Shown here one piece after another: positions 1-9,589 of a stretch of DNA of 64,000 bases. Position numbers and translations under genes: made by a program. The stretch covers positions 1 through 64,000 of the forward strand of contig NZ_FMYZ01000003.1 of the NCBI RefSeq assembly GCF_900101625.1, read 5' to 3'. Position 1 is the first letter of the stretch. Each line of letters starts with the position of its first letter. A model generated the notes under the pieces. That model was not told the DNA's origin. It was given only the letters and a program-made list of their open reading frames with translations, and searched no databases. The stretch is from Cupriavidus sp. YR651 (lineage in GTDB: Bacteria; Pseudomonadota; Gammaproteobacteria; Burkholderiales; Burkholderiaceae).

Positions 1-3000
1 CGCACGCCTGCCGAGAAACGGGAGGAGGCGATCTTCGAGATCGTCAATCAGCTCAACCGCGGCGCGCCGCTGATCACGCAGCCAGCGGAGCGGGACCAAC
101 TCGCCGAGCTCAACCTGATGGCGGGAAAGCGTGCCAAGGGGTCCACCGCCTATGCCTCGGCACTCACCTATCTGAATATCGGCGTGGGGCTACTGGCGGA
201 GGATAGCTGGGAGCGTCAGCACGAGATCATCTTCGCGCTGGAGCTGAACCGGGCCGAATGCGAATTCCTGACCGGCCAGTTATCGGTCGCGGACGAGCGA
301 TTGGCGGCACTGGCGAATCACGCCACGACAACGGTCGAACAGGCCATCGTCGCCTGCTTGCATATGGATGTCTGCCTGGTTCTCGATCAGAGCAGCCGCG
401 CCATTCTGGTCGGCCTCGGTTGCCTCCGGCATTTCGGTATCGATTGGTCGCCGCATCCGAAAGACGAAGACGTACGACGCGAATACGAGCGCGTCTGGTC
501 AACGCTCGGGGACCGGGCCATCGAAGATCTGATCGATATGCCGCTGATGGAGGACCCGGCGCCCCTGGCAACCGTCGATGTTCTGATGAAGCTCTGGACG
601 CCGGCCTTATATACGGATGAGAACCTGGCTTCCCTGACCATCTGCAAGGCTGTCAGTCTGAGCCTTGAGCACGGCAACTGCGATGCTTCCTGTTTCGCGT
701 ATGTCATTCTCATCAGAATCGCGGGACCGCATTTCGGCGACTACACGGCGGGATTCCGATTCGGCCAGCTTGGCTACGACCTCGTCGAACGGCGCGGGCT
801 GAAACGCCTCGAGGCGAGAACCTTTGTTTGCTTCGCGCTGTTTGTCGTGCCCTGGATGAAACACGTCGGGGCTTGCCGTGATCTGCAGCGCCGCGCTTTC
901 GACGCGGCAAACCGCTGCGGCGATCTCCAGTACGCGGCCTACACGCGGAACGATCTGAATTCGAACCTGATTTTCTCCGGCGAGCCGCTCTCCGAGGCGC
1001 AGGACGAAGCCGAACACGGCCTCGCGTTCGCGGAGAAATCGCGGTTCGGCCTTGCCATCGACATCATCGCCACGCAAGTCGCGCTGATTCGGACGCTCCG
1101 GGGCCTCACGCCAAAATTCGGTTGCCTTGACGATGCGAAGTTTGACGAGCTTCGCATCGAGCGCCGTTTTGCGGAAAACCCGGAACTGGCGATTGCGGCA
1201 TGCTGGTACTGGATCCGGAAACTGCAGGCGCGCTGTATCGCCGGCGACCACGCAGCGGCGATGGATGCCGCAGCGAACGCGAAAGCGCTGCTCTGGACCA
1301 CAGCTTCGTTTTTCGAGGAAGCCGAATACCACTTCTATGGCGCGCTGTCCCACGCCGCCTGCTGTGATTCCGCATTGGCTGGCGAGCGACAGCAACACCT
1401 CGATGCGCTGGCCACGCATCACAGACAATTAGTGGTCTGGGCGGAGAATTGCCCGGAGAACTTCGAGAATCGCGCCGCGCTGGTGGGCGCGGAGGTCGCC
1501 CGGATCGAAGGCCGCGATCTGGATGCGATGCGCCTTTACCAACATGCCATCCGCACGGCACGCGCCAACGGCTTCTTGCACGTCGAGGCGCTTGCCAACG
1601 AACTCGCGGCGCAGTTCTACGCGGCGCGTGATTTCGACGTCATCGCCGAAACGTATTTGCGTAACGCGCGTTACTGCTACCTGCGCTGGCGTGCCGAGGG
1701 GAAGGTGCGGCAACTCGAGCAAATGCATCCGCACCTCAGGACGGAAGCGCCCGCACCCGGCCCAACGGGCACGATCGCCACGCCGGTCGAACACCTCGAC
1801 CTCGCAACCGTGATCAAGGTGTCGCAGGCGGTCTCGGGCGGCATCGTCCTGGAAACGCTGATCGAGATGGTGATGCGTACGGCGGTTGAACAGGCCGGCG
1901 CCGAACGCGGTCTGCTGATTCTTCCGAACGGTGGCGACCAACGGATCATCGCGGAAGCGACGACTGGCGGCGAAGCCGTCGCCGTACATCTGTACGACGA
2001 GCCCGTGACTGCGGCGTTGCTGCCGGAGTCCGTCCTCTACTACGTCCTGCGGACCCGGGAGAGCGTCATCCTCGACGATGCTGCGGCCGATCCGGCGTTC
2101 GCCGCCGATCCTTACATTGGTCAGCGTGGTGCGCGTTCCATTCTCTGCCTGCCGCTGATGAATCAGGCGAAGCTCACCGGCGTGCTCTATCTCGAAAACA
2201 ACCTCACTACCCGCGTGTTCACGCCAGATCGCATCGCCGTACTGCGGCTGGTGGCCTCGCAGGCCGCCATCGCGCTGGAAAATGCCCATCTGTACCACGA
2301 GCTTGTGAAGCGCGAAGCGAAGATCCGGCGCCTCGTCGACGCCAACATCATCGGGATCATCGTGTGGAATGTCGCGGGCGACATCATCGAGGCCAATGAC
2401 GCATTTCTTCGCATGGTGGGCTACGCGCGCGACGATCTGGTCGCGAGTCGCATCCGCTGGCGGGATCTGACCCCGCCGGAATGGCGCGAGAGCGACGAAC
2501 GAGCGCTGCGAGAGATCGAGGAAGCAGGGCGCACGCAGGTCTACGAGAAGGAGTTTTTCAAGAAGGACGGCAGCCGCGTGCCCATCATGGTCGGTGCGGC
2601 CACGTTCGAAGCCAGCCGGATGGAAGGTGTTGCATTCATGCTCGATCTGACAGAGCGCAGGCAGGCGGAGGAACTCGTCCGCGAGAGCGAGCGACGCTAT
2701 CGCGAGGTGCAGACGGAGTTGGCCCACGCGAACCGCGTCGCCACGATGGGGCAGCTAGGGGCCTCGATTGCGCACGAAGTCAAAAGCCCGATCGCCGCGA
2801 CGGTGACCAACGCCAAGGCTGCGCTGCGGTGGCTGAGCGCCCAGCCGCCTGACGTGGAGGAGGTTCGGCAGGCGCTCGGCCGTATCGTCAACGACGGCGA
2901 TCGGGCGAGTGCCGTGATCGGCCGCATCCGCGAACTGGTCAAGAAAGCGCCGCCACGGAAAGAACCGTTCGACATCAACAAGGCCATCCGCGAGGTGATC

Positions 3001-3429
3001 GAACTCACCCGCGGCGAAGCATCGAAGCACGGCGCCTCGGTGCGGACGCATCTCGCAGACCCACTGCCGCTCATTCAAGGGGATCGGGTCCAGTTGCAGC
3101 AAGTCCTGCTCAACCTGCTCATCAACGCGATGGAGGCCATGAGCGGTGTCAGCGACGGCGTGCGGGAATTGCTGATCAGTACAGGAATAACGGACGCCGG
3201 CGGCGTGCTGGTGACGGTGAGCGATTCCGGGCCAGGCCTGGCACCGGCCAACGCCGAGCGCATTTTCGCGCCGTTCTACACCACCAAGTCCACCGGCCTG
3301 GGGATGGGGCTGTCCATCTGCCGCTCGATCATCGAAGCGCACGAGGGCCGCTTGTGGGCGAGCGCGAACGAGCCTCGCGGCGCGATCTTTCAATTCACGG
3401 TGCCCGCCCATCCGGCTGATTCATCGTGA
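1..3429 (+). CDS. Multi-domain sensor histidine kinase, 5' end outside window
   Basis: The frame is open from base 1, so this is the C-terminal 1142 residues of a larger protein. Bases 1 to about 1800 encode a helical, TPR-like region of the kind that follows the kinase and AAA ATPase parts of trifunctional Ser/Thr kinase/ATPase/histidine kinases. A GAF domain (about 1805-2290) and a PAS domain (about 2310-2670) follow. The HisKA helix has the motif IAHEVKSP, with the phospho-accepting His at 2773. The HATPase domain shows an N box (LLINAMEAM), DSGPGL and GLGMGLS. No receiver domain is present. The N-terminal Ser/Thr kinase is expected from the family but cannot be seen here. The partner response regulator is not in the window. 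Confidence 0.9.
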   Translation, partial: RTPAEKREEAIFEIVNQLNRGAPLITQPAERDQLAELNLMAGKRAKGSTAYASALTYLNIGVGLLAEDSWERQHEIIFALELNRAECEFLTGQLSVADERLAALANHATTTVEQAIVACLHMDVCLVLDQSSRAILVGLGCLRHFGIDWSPHPKDEDVRREYERVWSTLGDRAIEDLIDMPLMEDPAPLATVDVLMKLWTPALYTDENLASLTICKAVSLSLEHGNCDASCFAYVILIRIAGPHFGDYTAGFRFGQLGYDLVERRGLKRLEARTFVCFALFVVPWMKHVGACRDLQRRAFDAANRCGDLQYAAYTRNDLNSNLIFSGEPLSEAQDEAEHGLAFAEKSRFGLAIDIIATQVALIRTLRGLTPKFGCLDDAKFDELRIERRFAENPELAIAACWYWIRKLQARCIAGDHAAAMDAAANAKALLWTTASFFEEAEYHFYGALSHAACCDSALAGERQQHLDALATHHRQLVVWAENCPENFENRAALVGAEVARIEGRDLDAMRLYQHAIRTARANGFLHVEALANELAAQFYAARDFDVIAETYLRNARYCYLRWRAEGKVRQLEQMHPHLRTEAPAPGPTGTIATPVEHLDLATVIKVSQAVSGGIVLETLIEMVMRTAVEQAGAERGLLILPNGGDQRIIAEATTGGEAVAVHLYDEPVTAALLPESVLYYVLRTRESVILDDAAADPAFAADPYIGQRGARSILCLPLMNQAKLTGVLYLENNLTTRVFTPDRIAVLRLVASQAAIALENAHLYHELVKREAKIRRLVDANIIGIIVWNVAGDIIEANDAFLRMVGYARDDLVASRIRWRDLTPPEWRESDERALREIEEAGRTQVYEKEFFKKDGSRVPIMVGAATFEASRMEGVAFMLDLTERRQAEELVRESERRYREVQTELAHANRVATMGQLGASIAHEVKSPIAATVTNAKAALRWLSAQPPDVEEVRQALGRIVNDGDRASAVIGRIRELVKKAPPRKEPFDINKAIREVIELTRGEASKHGASVRTHLADPLPLIQGDRVQLQQVLLNLLINAMEAMSGVSDGVRELLISTGITDAGGVLVTVSDSGPGLAPANAERIFAPFYTTKSTGLGMGLSICRSIIEAHEGRLWASANEPRGAIFQFTVPAHPADSS

Positions 3430-3449
3430 TACCACGCCATGTGGGCCAT

Positions 3450-3845
3450 TCAGCGTGCCGTCTGCGGGCAATCCGCACCGCCAGCCGCGCCGGGTTGCCC
3501 CGCATTCCTGAACGTCACCACCAGCTTGCTGTCCTTGGCCATGGCGAGCGTGTTGCCATACGTGACGGTGGGCATGAACGCGATATCGGGTGCGACACCC
3601 ACTGGCGACTCCTTGGTGCCATCCACACTGAGCGCGAGCTCGACGGTATAGGAATCGACACCCGTGCGCTGCCCTTGCGGCGTTTGCGCGAACTTCTGCT
3701 GGAACGCACACATGTCACTGACGATGGCGTCCAGCGCGCTTTGGATGGAGAGAGATTTTCCGGGTGGGATCGGCGCGGTATTGCAGGCGGTGAGCAGCAC
3801 GGGCGCGAGACTCGCCAGAACCACGGAGCGCATGGGCATATTCAT
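3450..3845 (-). CDS. Small secreted lipoprotein
   Basis: This is a 131-residue protein with a short hydrophobic signal and a lipobox (LLTAC) followed directly by the mature Cys, so it is probably lipid-anchored in the envelope. I chose the ATG at 3845 because AGGAG lies six bases upstream. An in-frame GTG at 3860 and an ATG at 3851 are alternatives, but the latter sits on the Shine-Dalgarno site. The mature part has two further Cys (MCAF and ADCPQ) that could pair. I do not recognise a named family. It is convergent with the kinase gene upstream and separated by 200 bases from the Bug receptor. Confidence 0.75.
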   Translation of the reverse strand: MNMPMRSVVLASLAPVLLTACNTAPIPPGKSLSIQSALDAIVSDMCAFQQKFAQTPQGQRTGVDSYTVELALSVDGTKESPVGVAPDIAFMPTVTYGNTLAMAKDSKLVVTFRNAGQPGAAGGADCPQTAR

Positions 3846-4046
3846 TGTCATCTCCTGCACGGCGCCTGCCGTACATTCGATTCACTCTAGCGCCGACGCA
3901 TCCCACGCTCCATTGGCCCAAAGACCAATCCGGCGACATGACGGCGGCGTCGTGATTGTGATGCCAGCGGCTCATGCAACCGCCGCTCCGCTCCCGGCGC
4001 TCCCGAACTTGCTGCCTTCAGGAAATTGCCAGCGATCTCGGCACGA

Positions 4047-5009
4047 TCATTCCAGTTGAATGTTGGCCTGCCTGATGACCTCGCTCCAACGCTTGCTGTC
4101 GTCGGCAATCAACTTGTCCATTTCCGACCCGGTGCCATAGAACGGTTGCGCGCCCTGGGCCGTCAACTGCCTGACCATCGCAGGGTCGATGGTGATGGAC
4201 CTGACCGTATCCTGGAGCTTCTTGATCACCTGTGCGCTGGTGCCGGCCGGCGCCATCAGTGCTGACCAGGACTCCGTTTCCGCATCCTTGATGCCAAGTT
4301 CCCCAAAGGTCGGCACATCGGGGATCGCGGCATTCCGCTGCTTGCTGGCCACGCCGAGCAACCGGACGCGGCCTGACTTCACGAAGGGTTGCAAGGCGGG
4401 AAGATTCGCGAAAAGAATCTGTATCTGACCGCTCAGCAGATCGGACGTCGCGGGACCCGCGCCCTTGTACGGGACGTGCGTGAACTTGACGCCCGACCGG
4501 AGCATGAAGAGCTCGCCGATCATGTGATTGACGGACCCTTGCCCCGCGGAGCCCATATTGAGCTTTCCCGGATTGGCTTTCGCGTACTGGAGCAGCTCCG
4601 CCATGTTCTTTGCCGGCGTGTTGGCGGAGACGGCCAACACGTTTGGCACCGTGGCAAAGAGCGCAATGGGCGCAAAGTCCTTGGACGGTGAAAACGGCAG
4701 GTTCCTGGACAGCAGCGGGGCAATGACCTGATTGCCCATCGTCGCATACAGCAGCGTGTAGCCATCGGCGCGCGCCCTGGCGACGAATGCCGCGCCAATG
4801 GCTCCGCCTGCGCCGGGCTTGTTATCCACAATGACCGGTTGGCCCAGCACCTGGGACATGCGGGTCGCCAGCAGCCGCGCGGTCAGGTTGACGGTTCCGC
4901 CGGGTGCAAACGGCACGACGAGGTCGACCGGCTTGTCGGGATACCCTTGTGCGCTGACGCCAGAGCAGAACCCCAAGGCAGCCACGAGCACCGTAGTGAA
5001 CTTGAACAT
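4047..5009 (-). CDS. Bug-family tripartite tricarboxylate transporter receptor
   Basis: This 320-residue periplasmic solute-binding protein belongs to the TctC/Bug family. It has a signal peptide ending near GVSAQG, then the family pattern YPDKPVDLVVPF, a PGG loop and the DNKPGAGG motif. AAGGAA lies just upstream of the ATG at 5009. A longer in-frame extension exists but lacks a signal peptide. It lies 19 bases downstream of the lyase gene, so the two are probably one transcript and the receptor may deliver the lyase's substrate or product. No TctA/TctB membrane genes are near, which is usual for orphan Bug receptors. The ligand cannot be inferred. Confidence 0.9.
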   Translation of the reverse strand: MFKFTTVLVAALGFCSGVSAQGYPDKPVDLVVPFAPGGTVNLTARLLATRMSQVLGQPVIVDNKPGAGGAIGAAFVARARADGYTLLYATMGNQVIAPLLSRNLPFSPSKDFAPIALFATVPNVLAVSANTPAKNMAELLQYAKANPGKLNMGSAGQGSVNHMIGELFMLRSGVKFTHVPYKGAGPATSDLLSGQIQILFANLPALQPFVKSGRVRLLGVASKQRNAAIPDVPTFGELGIKDAETESWSALMAPAGTSAQVIKKLQDTVRSITIDPAMVRQLTAQGAQPFYGTGSEMDKLIADDSKRWSEVIRQANIQLE

Positions 5010-5028
5010 GGTTATTTCCTTGCGAACG

Positions 5029-6549
5029 TCAACGGGCTTGCGGGTCGGACGAGACGAGCGCCTGGGTACGCCGCTCCAGCAACGCCGATGCCTCGCGAAT
5101 CCTCCGGTCGGTCGCCTCGACGGCGTCAGCCCGGTGCTCAAGCGCGATCTTCTGTTCATCGAGTCGAGTCATCACGGCTTGCGGCGCGGGCGCGCCGTAT
5201 GACTGGCGAGCCTCCACATTGCGGATCGGGTCCAGGCATTTTGCAACGTCCTCGCGGGAGAGCGCCACCGGTCGTCCGACTTGCTGTTCCGCGGCGGCAT
5301 CGATCATCTCAGGCGTGATCGCGGCAGCCGGGAGGCCCTCGTCGAGCGCACGCCGCACGACAGCGCCGATGATGTGATGGGCGTCCCGGAACGAGAGGTC
5401 GGCCTTCCGGACCAGCAAGTCGGCCAGATCGGTCACCGTGGAGAAATCCCCTGCGGCCCGCGACGCCATGCGCTCGCGATCCGGTTGAACGTCCCGCACC
5501 AGCAGCGTCATCAGTTCGAGGCATTTCAGCGCTTCCTCACAGCTCTCCCAGCAGGTCCGCGTGCTTTCGCGACTGCTGTCGCCGGAATGCGTGAAGTGGG
5601 TGGACTTCACCGTCGTGAGCGCGGCGGAGGTCAGGCCGATCAGATGCGCGGTCTTGCCGCGCAGGTATTCCAGCACAACCGGGTTTTTCTTTTGCGGCAT
5701 GATGCTGGACGTCCCGGCGATGCTGTCCGGAAAGTTCAGATATCCGAACTCGGGCGTCGACCAGATATAGAAGTCCTGCACCATCCGGCTGCACGTGATC
5801 ATCATGATCGAGAGCGTCGTGCTTAGCTCCAGTGCAAAGTCGCGTGACGCGACGCTGTCCAGCGCGTTCCCGAGTGGCCGGCTGAAGCCCAGCAAGCTGC
5901 TGGTCAGGGTGCGATCGATGGGGAATGACGTCCCGGCCAGCGCGCACGCCCCGAGTGGGCAGCCGTCGACCGTTTCCAGTACATGCAGCAGCCGGTCGAT
6001 GTCCCGCGACCACGCCTCGACCAATGCCGAGAAGTAGTACCCATACGTGATCGGCTGCGCCGCCTGCATATGGGTATATCCAGGCATCACACAGGTGGCG
6101 TATTCGGCCGCCTGGGCCAACGCCGCATCGCACAGCCCTAGCAGGGCCGCACTGATCCGTACGACAAAGCCGCGCGCACGCATCCGGTCATTTGTCGCGC
6201 CAATATCATTCCGGCTCCGTGCCGTGTGCAGGCGACCGCCGAGATTCTGGCCGACCAGCTTGATCAGGTGCGCTTCGTAATTGAAATAGGCGTCTTCTCG
6301 CGCCGCATCCAGCTCGACCACTTCGGGGCCTTCCCGCCGCATTTTCAGGAGGGCATTGGCAAGGGTCGAAGTCGTCTTCCTGTCGATGATGCCCTGCTGA
6401 TCCAACATAATCAGATGAGCGAAATTAATCTGCGTCAGCACCTCGAAATTCTTGGTGAAGAATTCCCGTGTGGTGCGCGGCTGGAAAATGTACTGGATGA
6501 CTTCCCTTGCAGGAGGTTGCTTGAGCCGGCGGCTAACTTTGGATTCCAT
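5029..6549 (-). CDS. Argininosuccinate lyase-like fumarase/aspartase superfamily enzyme
   Basis: This 506-residue lyase has the superfamily signatures in order: HTARSRND near residue 108, MPGYTHMQAAQP near 155, and the catalytic-loop signature SSIMPQKKNP at 281-290. It is longer than usual biosynthetic ArgH (about 460 residues), with a C-terminal tail rich in Arg and Glu. The ATG at 6549 gives the N-terminus MESKVSRR; a start 18 codons further up adds no recognisable sequence. Pairing with a Bug receptor and a divergent LysR gene suggests a catabolic elimination reaction on an imported acid rather than arginine synthesis. The true substrate is unknown. Confidence 0.8.
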   Translation of the reverse strand: MESKVSRRLKQPPAREVIQYIFQPRTTREFFTKNFEVLTQINFAHLIMLDQQGIIDRKTTSTLANALLKMRREGPEVVELDAAREDAYFNYEAHLIKLVGQNLGGRLHTARSRNDIGATNDRMRARGFVVRISAALLGLCDAALAQAAEYATCVMPGYTHMQAAQPITYGYYFSALVEAWSRDIDRLLHVLETVDGCPLGACALAGTSFPIDRTLTSSLLGFSRPLGNALDSVASRDFALELSTTLSIMMITCSRMVQDFYIWSTPEFGYLNFPDSIAGTSSIMPQKKNPVVLEYLRGKTAHLIGLTSAALTTVKSTHFTHSGDSSRESTRTCWESCEEALKCLELMTLLVRDVQPDRERMASRAAGDFSTVTDLADLLVRKADLSFRDAHHIIGAVVRRALDEGLPAAAITPEMIDAAAEQQVGRPVALSREDVAKCLDPIRNVEARQSYGAPAPQAVMTRLDEQKIALEHRADAVEATDRRIREASALLERRTQALVSSDPQAR

Positions 6550-6713
6550 TATCAAAACCTGTCGAAGAAAAACATGAATTGAGTTTGGATTCCGGCAACC
6601 CATACGTCAAATCAGCACCTCGCAGCTTCTTATACAATCCTGATATGGGTCGCGTGGTGATGCGGCGCGCACGGCACGGCGTGCCACAATCCGTTCCTTT
6701 TTGGAGCCGCTGG

Positions 6714-7604
6714 ATGAACTTCAAGCAGATCGAGGCGTTTCGCGCCGTGATGATGTCGCGCTCCATGACAACGGCCGCAGGCCTTCTGCATACCTCGCAA
6801 CCCAATATCAGCCGCTGGATCGCCCTGCTGGAGCACAAGGTTGGCTTTCAGTTGTTCCAGCGTAGTGGGACCAAGCTCATCCCGACTGCGGAGGCGGAAG
6901 CGTTTTATGCCGAAGTCGAGCGGGCATTCATCGGGCTGGAATCGCTCGATGAAAGCGCGAATTCCATCCGGCAGCGGGGCACTGGCTTACTCCGGATCGG
7001 CGCAGTCGGCTCGATTGCCGAGAGCGTATTACCCGATGCAATCCGGGTATTCAGGGAGACCTTTCCCGATATTCCGGTGCTCGTCAATATGGGCAGGTCG
7101 GACGTCGTTGCAAAATGGACAGCGACCGGGTTTTGCGATATTGGTTTTTGCTCCGTGCGTACCGAATTACCCAGCCTGGATTATGAAGAGATCAACCTGG
7201 CGCGCGGGGTTTGCATCGTCTCCACATCACATCGCCTGGCGACGAGGACGGTTCTGGAACCTGCGGATTTCGAGGCGGAGCACTTTATTTCGTTGCCGAT
7301 GGAAAGCTCGAACCGGCGCGAGATCGACAGCCACTTTCCGGCGGGGTCCCGAGTGCTTGCCATCGAAACGCCGTACGCCACGACCATTTGCAAGATGGTG
7401 AGCAAGGGGCTCGGGGTGTCGATCGTTAGCCCGATCGTGAGCCGTGCGCTCAGGCTCTCCGACGTGCGCGAAGTACCGTTTTCGGGCGACGTGCTGTTCC
7501 GAAGCTACGCGGTGACGTCCGACCACTTTCCCCTGAACGTCCTGGCAAGCCGCATGGCGGCATGCGTGCGCAACACCTTTGACGCCTTCAATGCGCAATC
7601 CTGA
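6714..7604 (+). CDS. LysR-family transcriptional regulator
   Basis: This 296-residue LysR regulator has an N-terminal winged HTH (MNFKQIEAFRAVM, then TTAAGLLHTSQPNISRWI) and an effector-binding domain. The ATG at 6714 is preceded by GGAG eight bases upstream; a longer in-frame start at 6579 runs back over the promoter. It is divergent from the lyase/Bug pair with 164 bases between starts, the usual layout for a LysR gene controlling its neighbour. A -10-like TATACAAT lies in that gap, and ACCCATA (6598-6604) and TATGGGT (6644-6650) form a weak inverted repeat that could be part of an operator. The inducer is unknown. Confidence 0.9.
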   Translation: MNFKQIEAFRAVMMSRSMTTAAGLLHTSQPNISRWIALLEHKVGFQLFQRSGTKLIPTAEAEAFYAEVERAFIGLESLDESANSIRQRGTGLLRIGAVGSIAESVLPDAIRVFRETFPDIPVLVNMGRSDVVAKWTATGFCDIGFCSVRTELPSLDYEEINLARGVCIVSTSHRLATRTVLEPADFEAEHFISLPMESSNRREIDSHFPAGSRVLAIETPYATTICKMVSKGLGVSIVSPIVSRALRLSDVREVPFSGDVLFRSYAVTSDHFPLNVLASRMAACVRNTFDAFNAQS

Positions 7605-7637
7605 CGTCGCCTTCGCCATCCGCTCCCGGGCGATCCT

Positions 7638-8387
7638 TCAGCGTGGAGCCGGGTCGCGTTCGACGCTGTCGGCGAGCGCGCGCAGCAAGGCCGCGCCATC
7701 GCCGCGCCACGCGCTGCCGTGCATGCAGGCGAGCGTTGTCGGTTGCAACGCAGCAAGGCGTTCCAGCATGGTGCGGGCGCTTTTGGTGTGTGAGAAGTAG
7801 TCCAACTCGCGGCGGAACGCCTCGCTTGGTTCGAGGATGTCGCTCTCGGTCAGCGGGGGGTGATGCGAGCCGCTCTGGGTAAACAAGTCGCCGCAGAGCA
7901 GCGTTGCCGAGGTGGTCTCCATGAGGAATCCGCATTCCCATGCGTGCGGCAGATGCGGGGTATAGAGCCAGCGCACGCTGTGCTGCCCGAGCGAGATCGT
8001 CTCGCCGTCATCCAGCGCGCGTGGTGGCCGGTCGGCATAGTCACCCACCGAGACCATGGCCGCGATCTGGCCGCACAGTGGCTCCGCACGCGGCGCAGCC
8101 GCGAGAAACTCATTGAGTGCGCCGCATTCGTCGGCCTCGAAATGCGAGAAACCGACATAGCGCAAACGATCGATCGGCATGACCCGCTCGACCGCTTCCC
8201 TGACGACCGGAAACAGCTTGCGCAGGCCGGTATGAAATAGCAGCGGCTCGTCGTCGTCGATCAGGTACTGGTTGAAAGAGAATCCGCCACCCCCAGGAAT
8301 CTCGACCGGCGTGGAGATGCGATAGATGCGGTCCGCAATCTCGTCGATTGTTGTACCGCTCGAAAGGGAAAGAGACAGGGTCGCCAT
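7638..8387 (-). CDS. Metallo-beta-lactamase-fold protein of the di-iron oxygen-binding (ODP/FDP) type
   Basis: This 249-residue protein has a metallo-beta-lactamase fold. Its first metal motif is H82-x-E84-x-D86 (SHFEADECG), the pattern of flavodiiron proteins rather than the HxHxDH of zinc lactamases. The other ligands can be assigned as H148 (PHLPHAWE), D167 (LCGDLF) and H223 (CMHGS), so the di-iron site looks complete. There is no flavodoxin domain, so it is a stand-alone ODP-type protein that may bind O2 or NO. AAGGAG lies six bases before the ATG at 8387. It is divergent from the AraC gene. Function beyond metal binding is inferred. Confidence 0.8.
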   Translation of the reverse strand: MATLSLSLSSGTTIDEIADRIYRISTPVEIPGGGGFSFNQYLIDDDEPLLFHTGLRKLFPVVREAVERVMPIDRLRYVGFSHFEADECGALNEFLAAAPRAEPLCGQIAAMVSVGDYADRPPRALDDGETISLGQHSVRWLYTPHLPHAWECGFLMETTSATLLCGDLFTQSGSHHPPLTESDILEPSEAFRRELDYFSHTKSARTMLERLAALQPTTLACMHGSAWRGDGAALLRALADSVERDPAPR

Positions 8388-8611
8388 GGTGCGCTCCTTC
8401 TTTCTTGGGGAACCGACTGGGGCAACTGCCGTGGTCCGTGCCCGGCCGGATCGGCGGTGCACGTCCGGCGATTGTCGGCCATCCGGATACCGCTGTCCAT
8501 CGACCCCTTCCGGCCCGAAAATGCCCCGTGGCCTGCCGATCCCTCCGTCCCCCAGCCGGCGCCCACCGGCGCCGGGTTGAACGTGCCCGCCGGGCATGGC
8601 AGGATACCCCG

Positions 8612-9052
<441 letters not shown>

Positions 9053-9127
9053 ACTGCCTTCCATGGTTCCGGACCAACGCGGCGACGGCCGCGGCCACCG
9101 CTTCCCTATCCACCACGGAGACTGATC

Positions 9128-9538
9128 TTGGACATCACCATTCACTCGACCTTCCTTCCCCACACCGATCCGGACGTCTCGCTGGCGTTCTACCGGGACG
9201 CGCTCGACTTCGAGGTCCGCAAGGACGTCGCCTTTGGCGATAACCGCTGGATCACCATCGGCCCGAAGGGCAAGCCCGAAACCTCCATCGTCCTGTACCC
9301 GCCCAACGCCACGCCCGGCGTCACCGACGAGGAAAAGCGCACCATCGCCGAGATGATGGCCAAGGGCACCTTCGCGATGCTGCTGCTTGGCGCGAAGGAC
9401 CTGGACGCCGCCTTCCAGCGCCTGCAGGAACGGGATGCCGAGATCGTCCAGGAGCCGACCGACCAGCCCTACGGCGTGCGCGACTTCGGCGTACGCGATC
9501 CGGCCGGCAACATGATCCGAGTCCAGCAACTGAAATGA
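9128..9538 (+). CDS. VOC-family (glyoxalase/bleomycin-resistance-like) protein
   Basis: This 136-residue protein contains a single vicinal-oxygen-chelate domain with paired beta-alpha-beta-beta-beta units. It starts DITIHSTFLPHTDPDVSLAF and ends with the typical YGVRDFGVRDPAGNMIRV. The start is a TTG at 9128 with GGAG seven bases upstream; no ATG fits. The metal ligands cannot be assigned with certainty. It follows the AraC gene and is probably transcribed with it. The substrate is unknown. Confidence 0.85.
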   Translation: MDITIHSTFLPHTDPDVSLAFYRDALDFEVRKDVAFGDNRWITIGPKGKPETSIVLYPPNATPGVTDEEKRTIAEMMAKGTFAMLLLGAKDLDAAFQRLQERDAEIVQEPTDQPYGVRDFGVRDPAGNMIRVQQLK

Positions 9539-9548
9539 GATTGGATGG

Positions 9549-9568
9549 GCCGGCGCCCGCGCGCCGGC
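9549..9568. terminator. GC-rich hairpin between convergent genes
   Basis: The arms GCCGGCGC and GCGCCGGC are perfectly complementary around a four-base loop. The hairpin lies between the stops of the VOC gene and the Bug gene. There is no U-tract, so it may only slow or protect transcripts. Confidence 0.45.
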
Positions 9569-9589
9569 ATTCGCAGGCCCGCCGTCGGC

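Noticed and set aside
5029..6549. Reading this lyase as the biosynthetic argH
   Set aside because: It has an extra C-terminal tail, forms a pair with a Bug receptor and LysR gene, and has no arginine genes near it.
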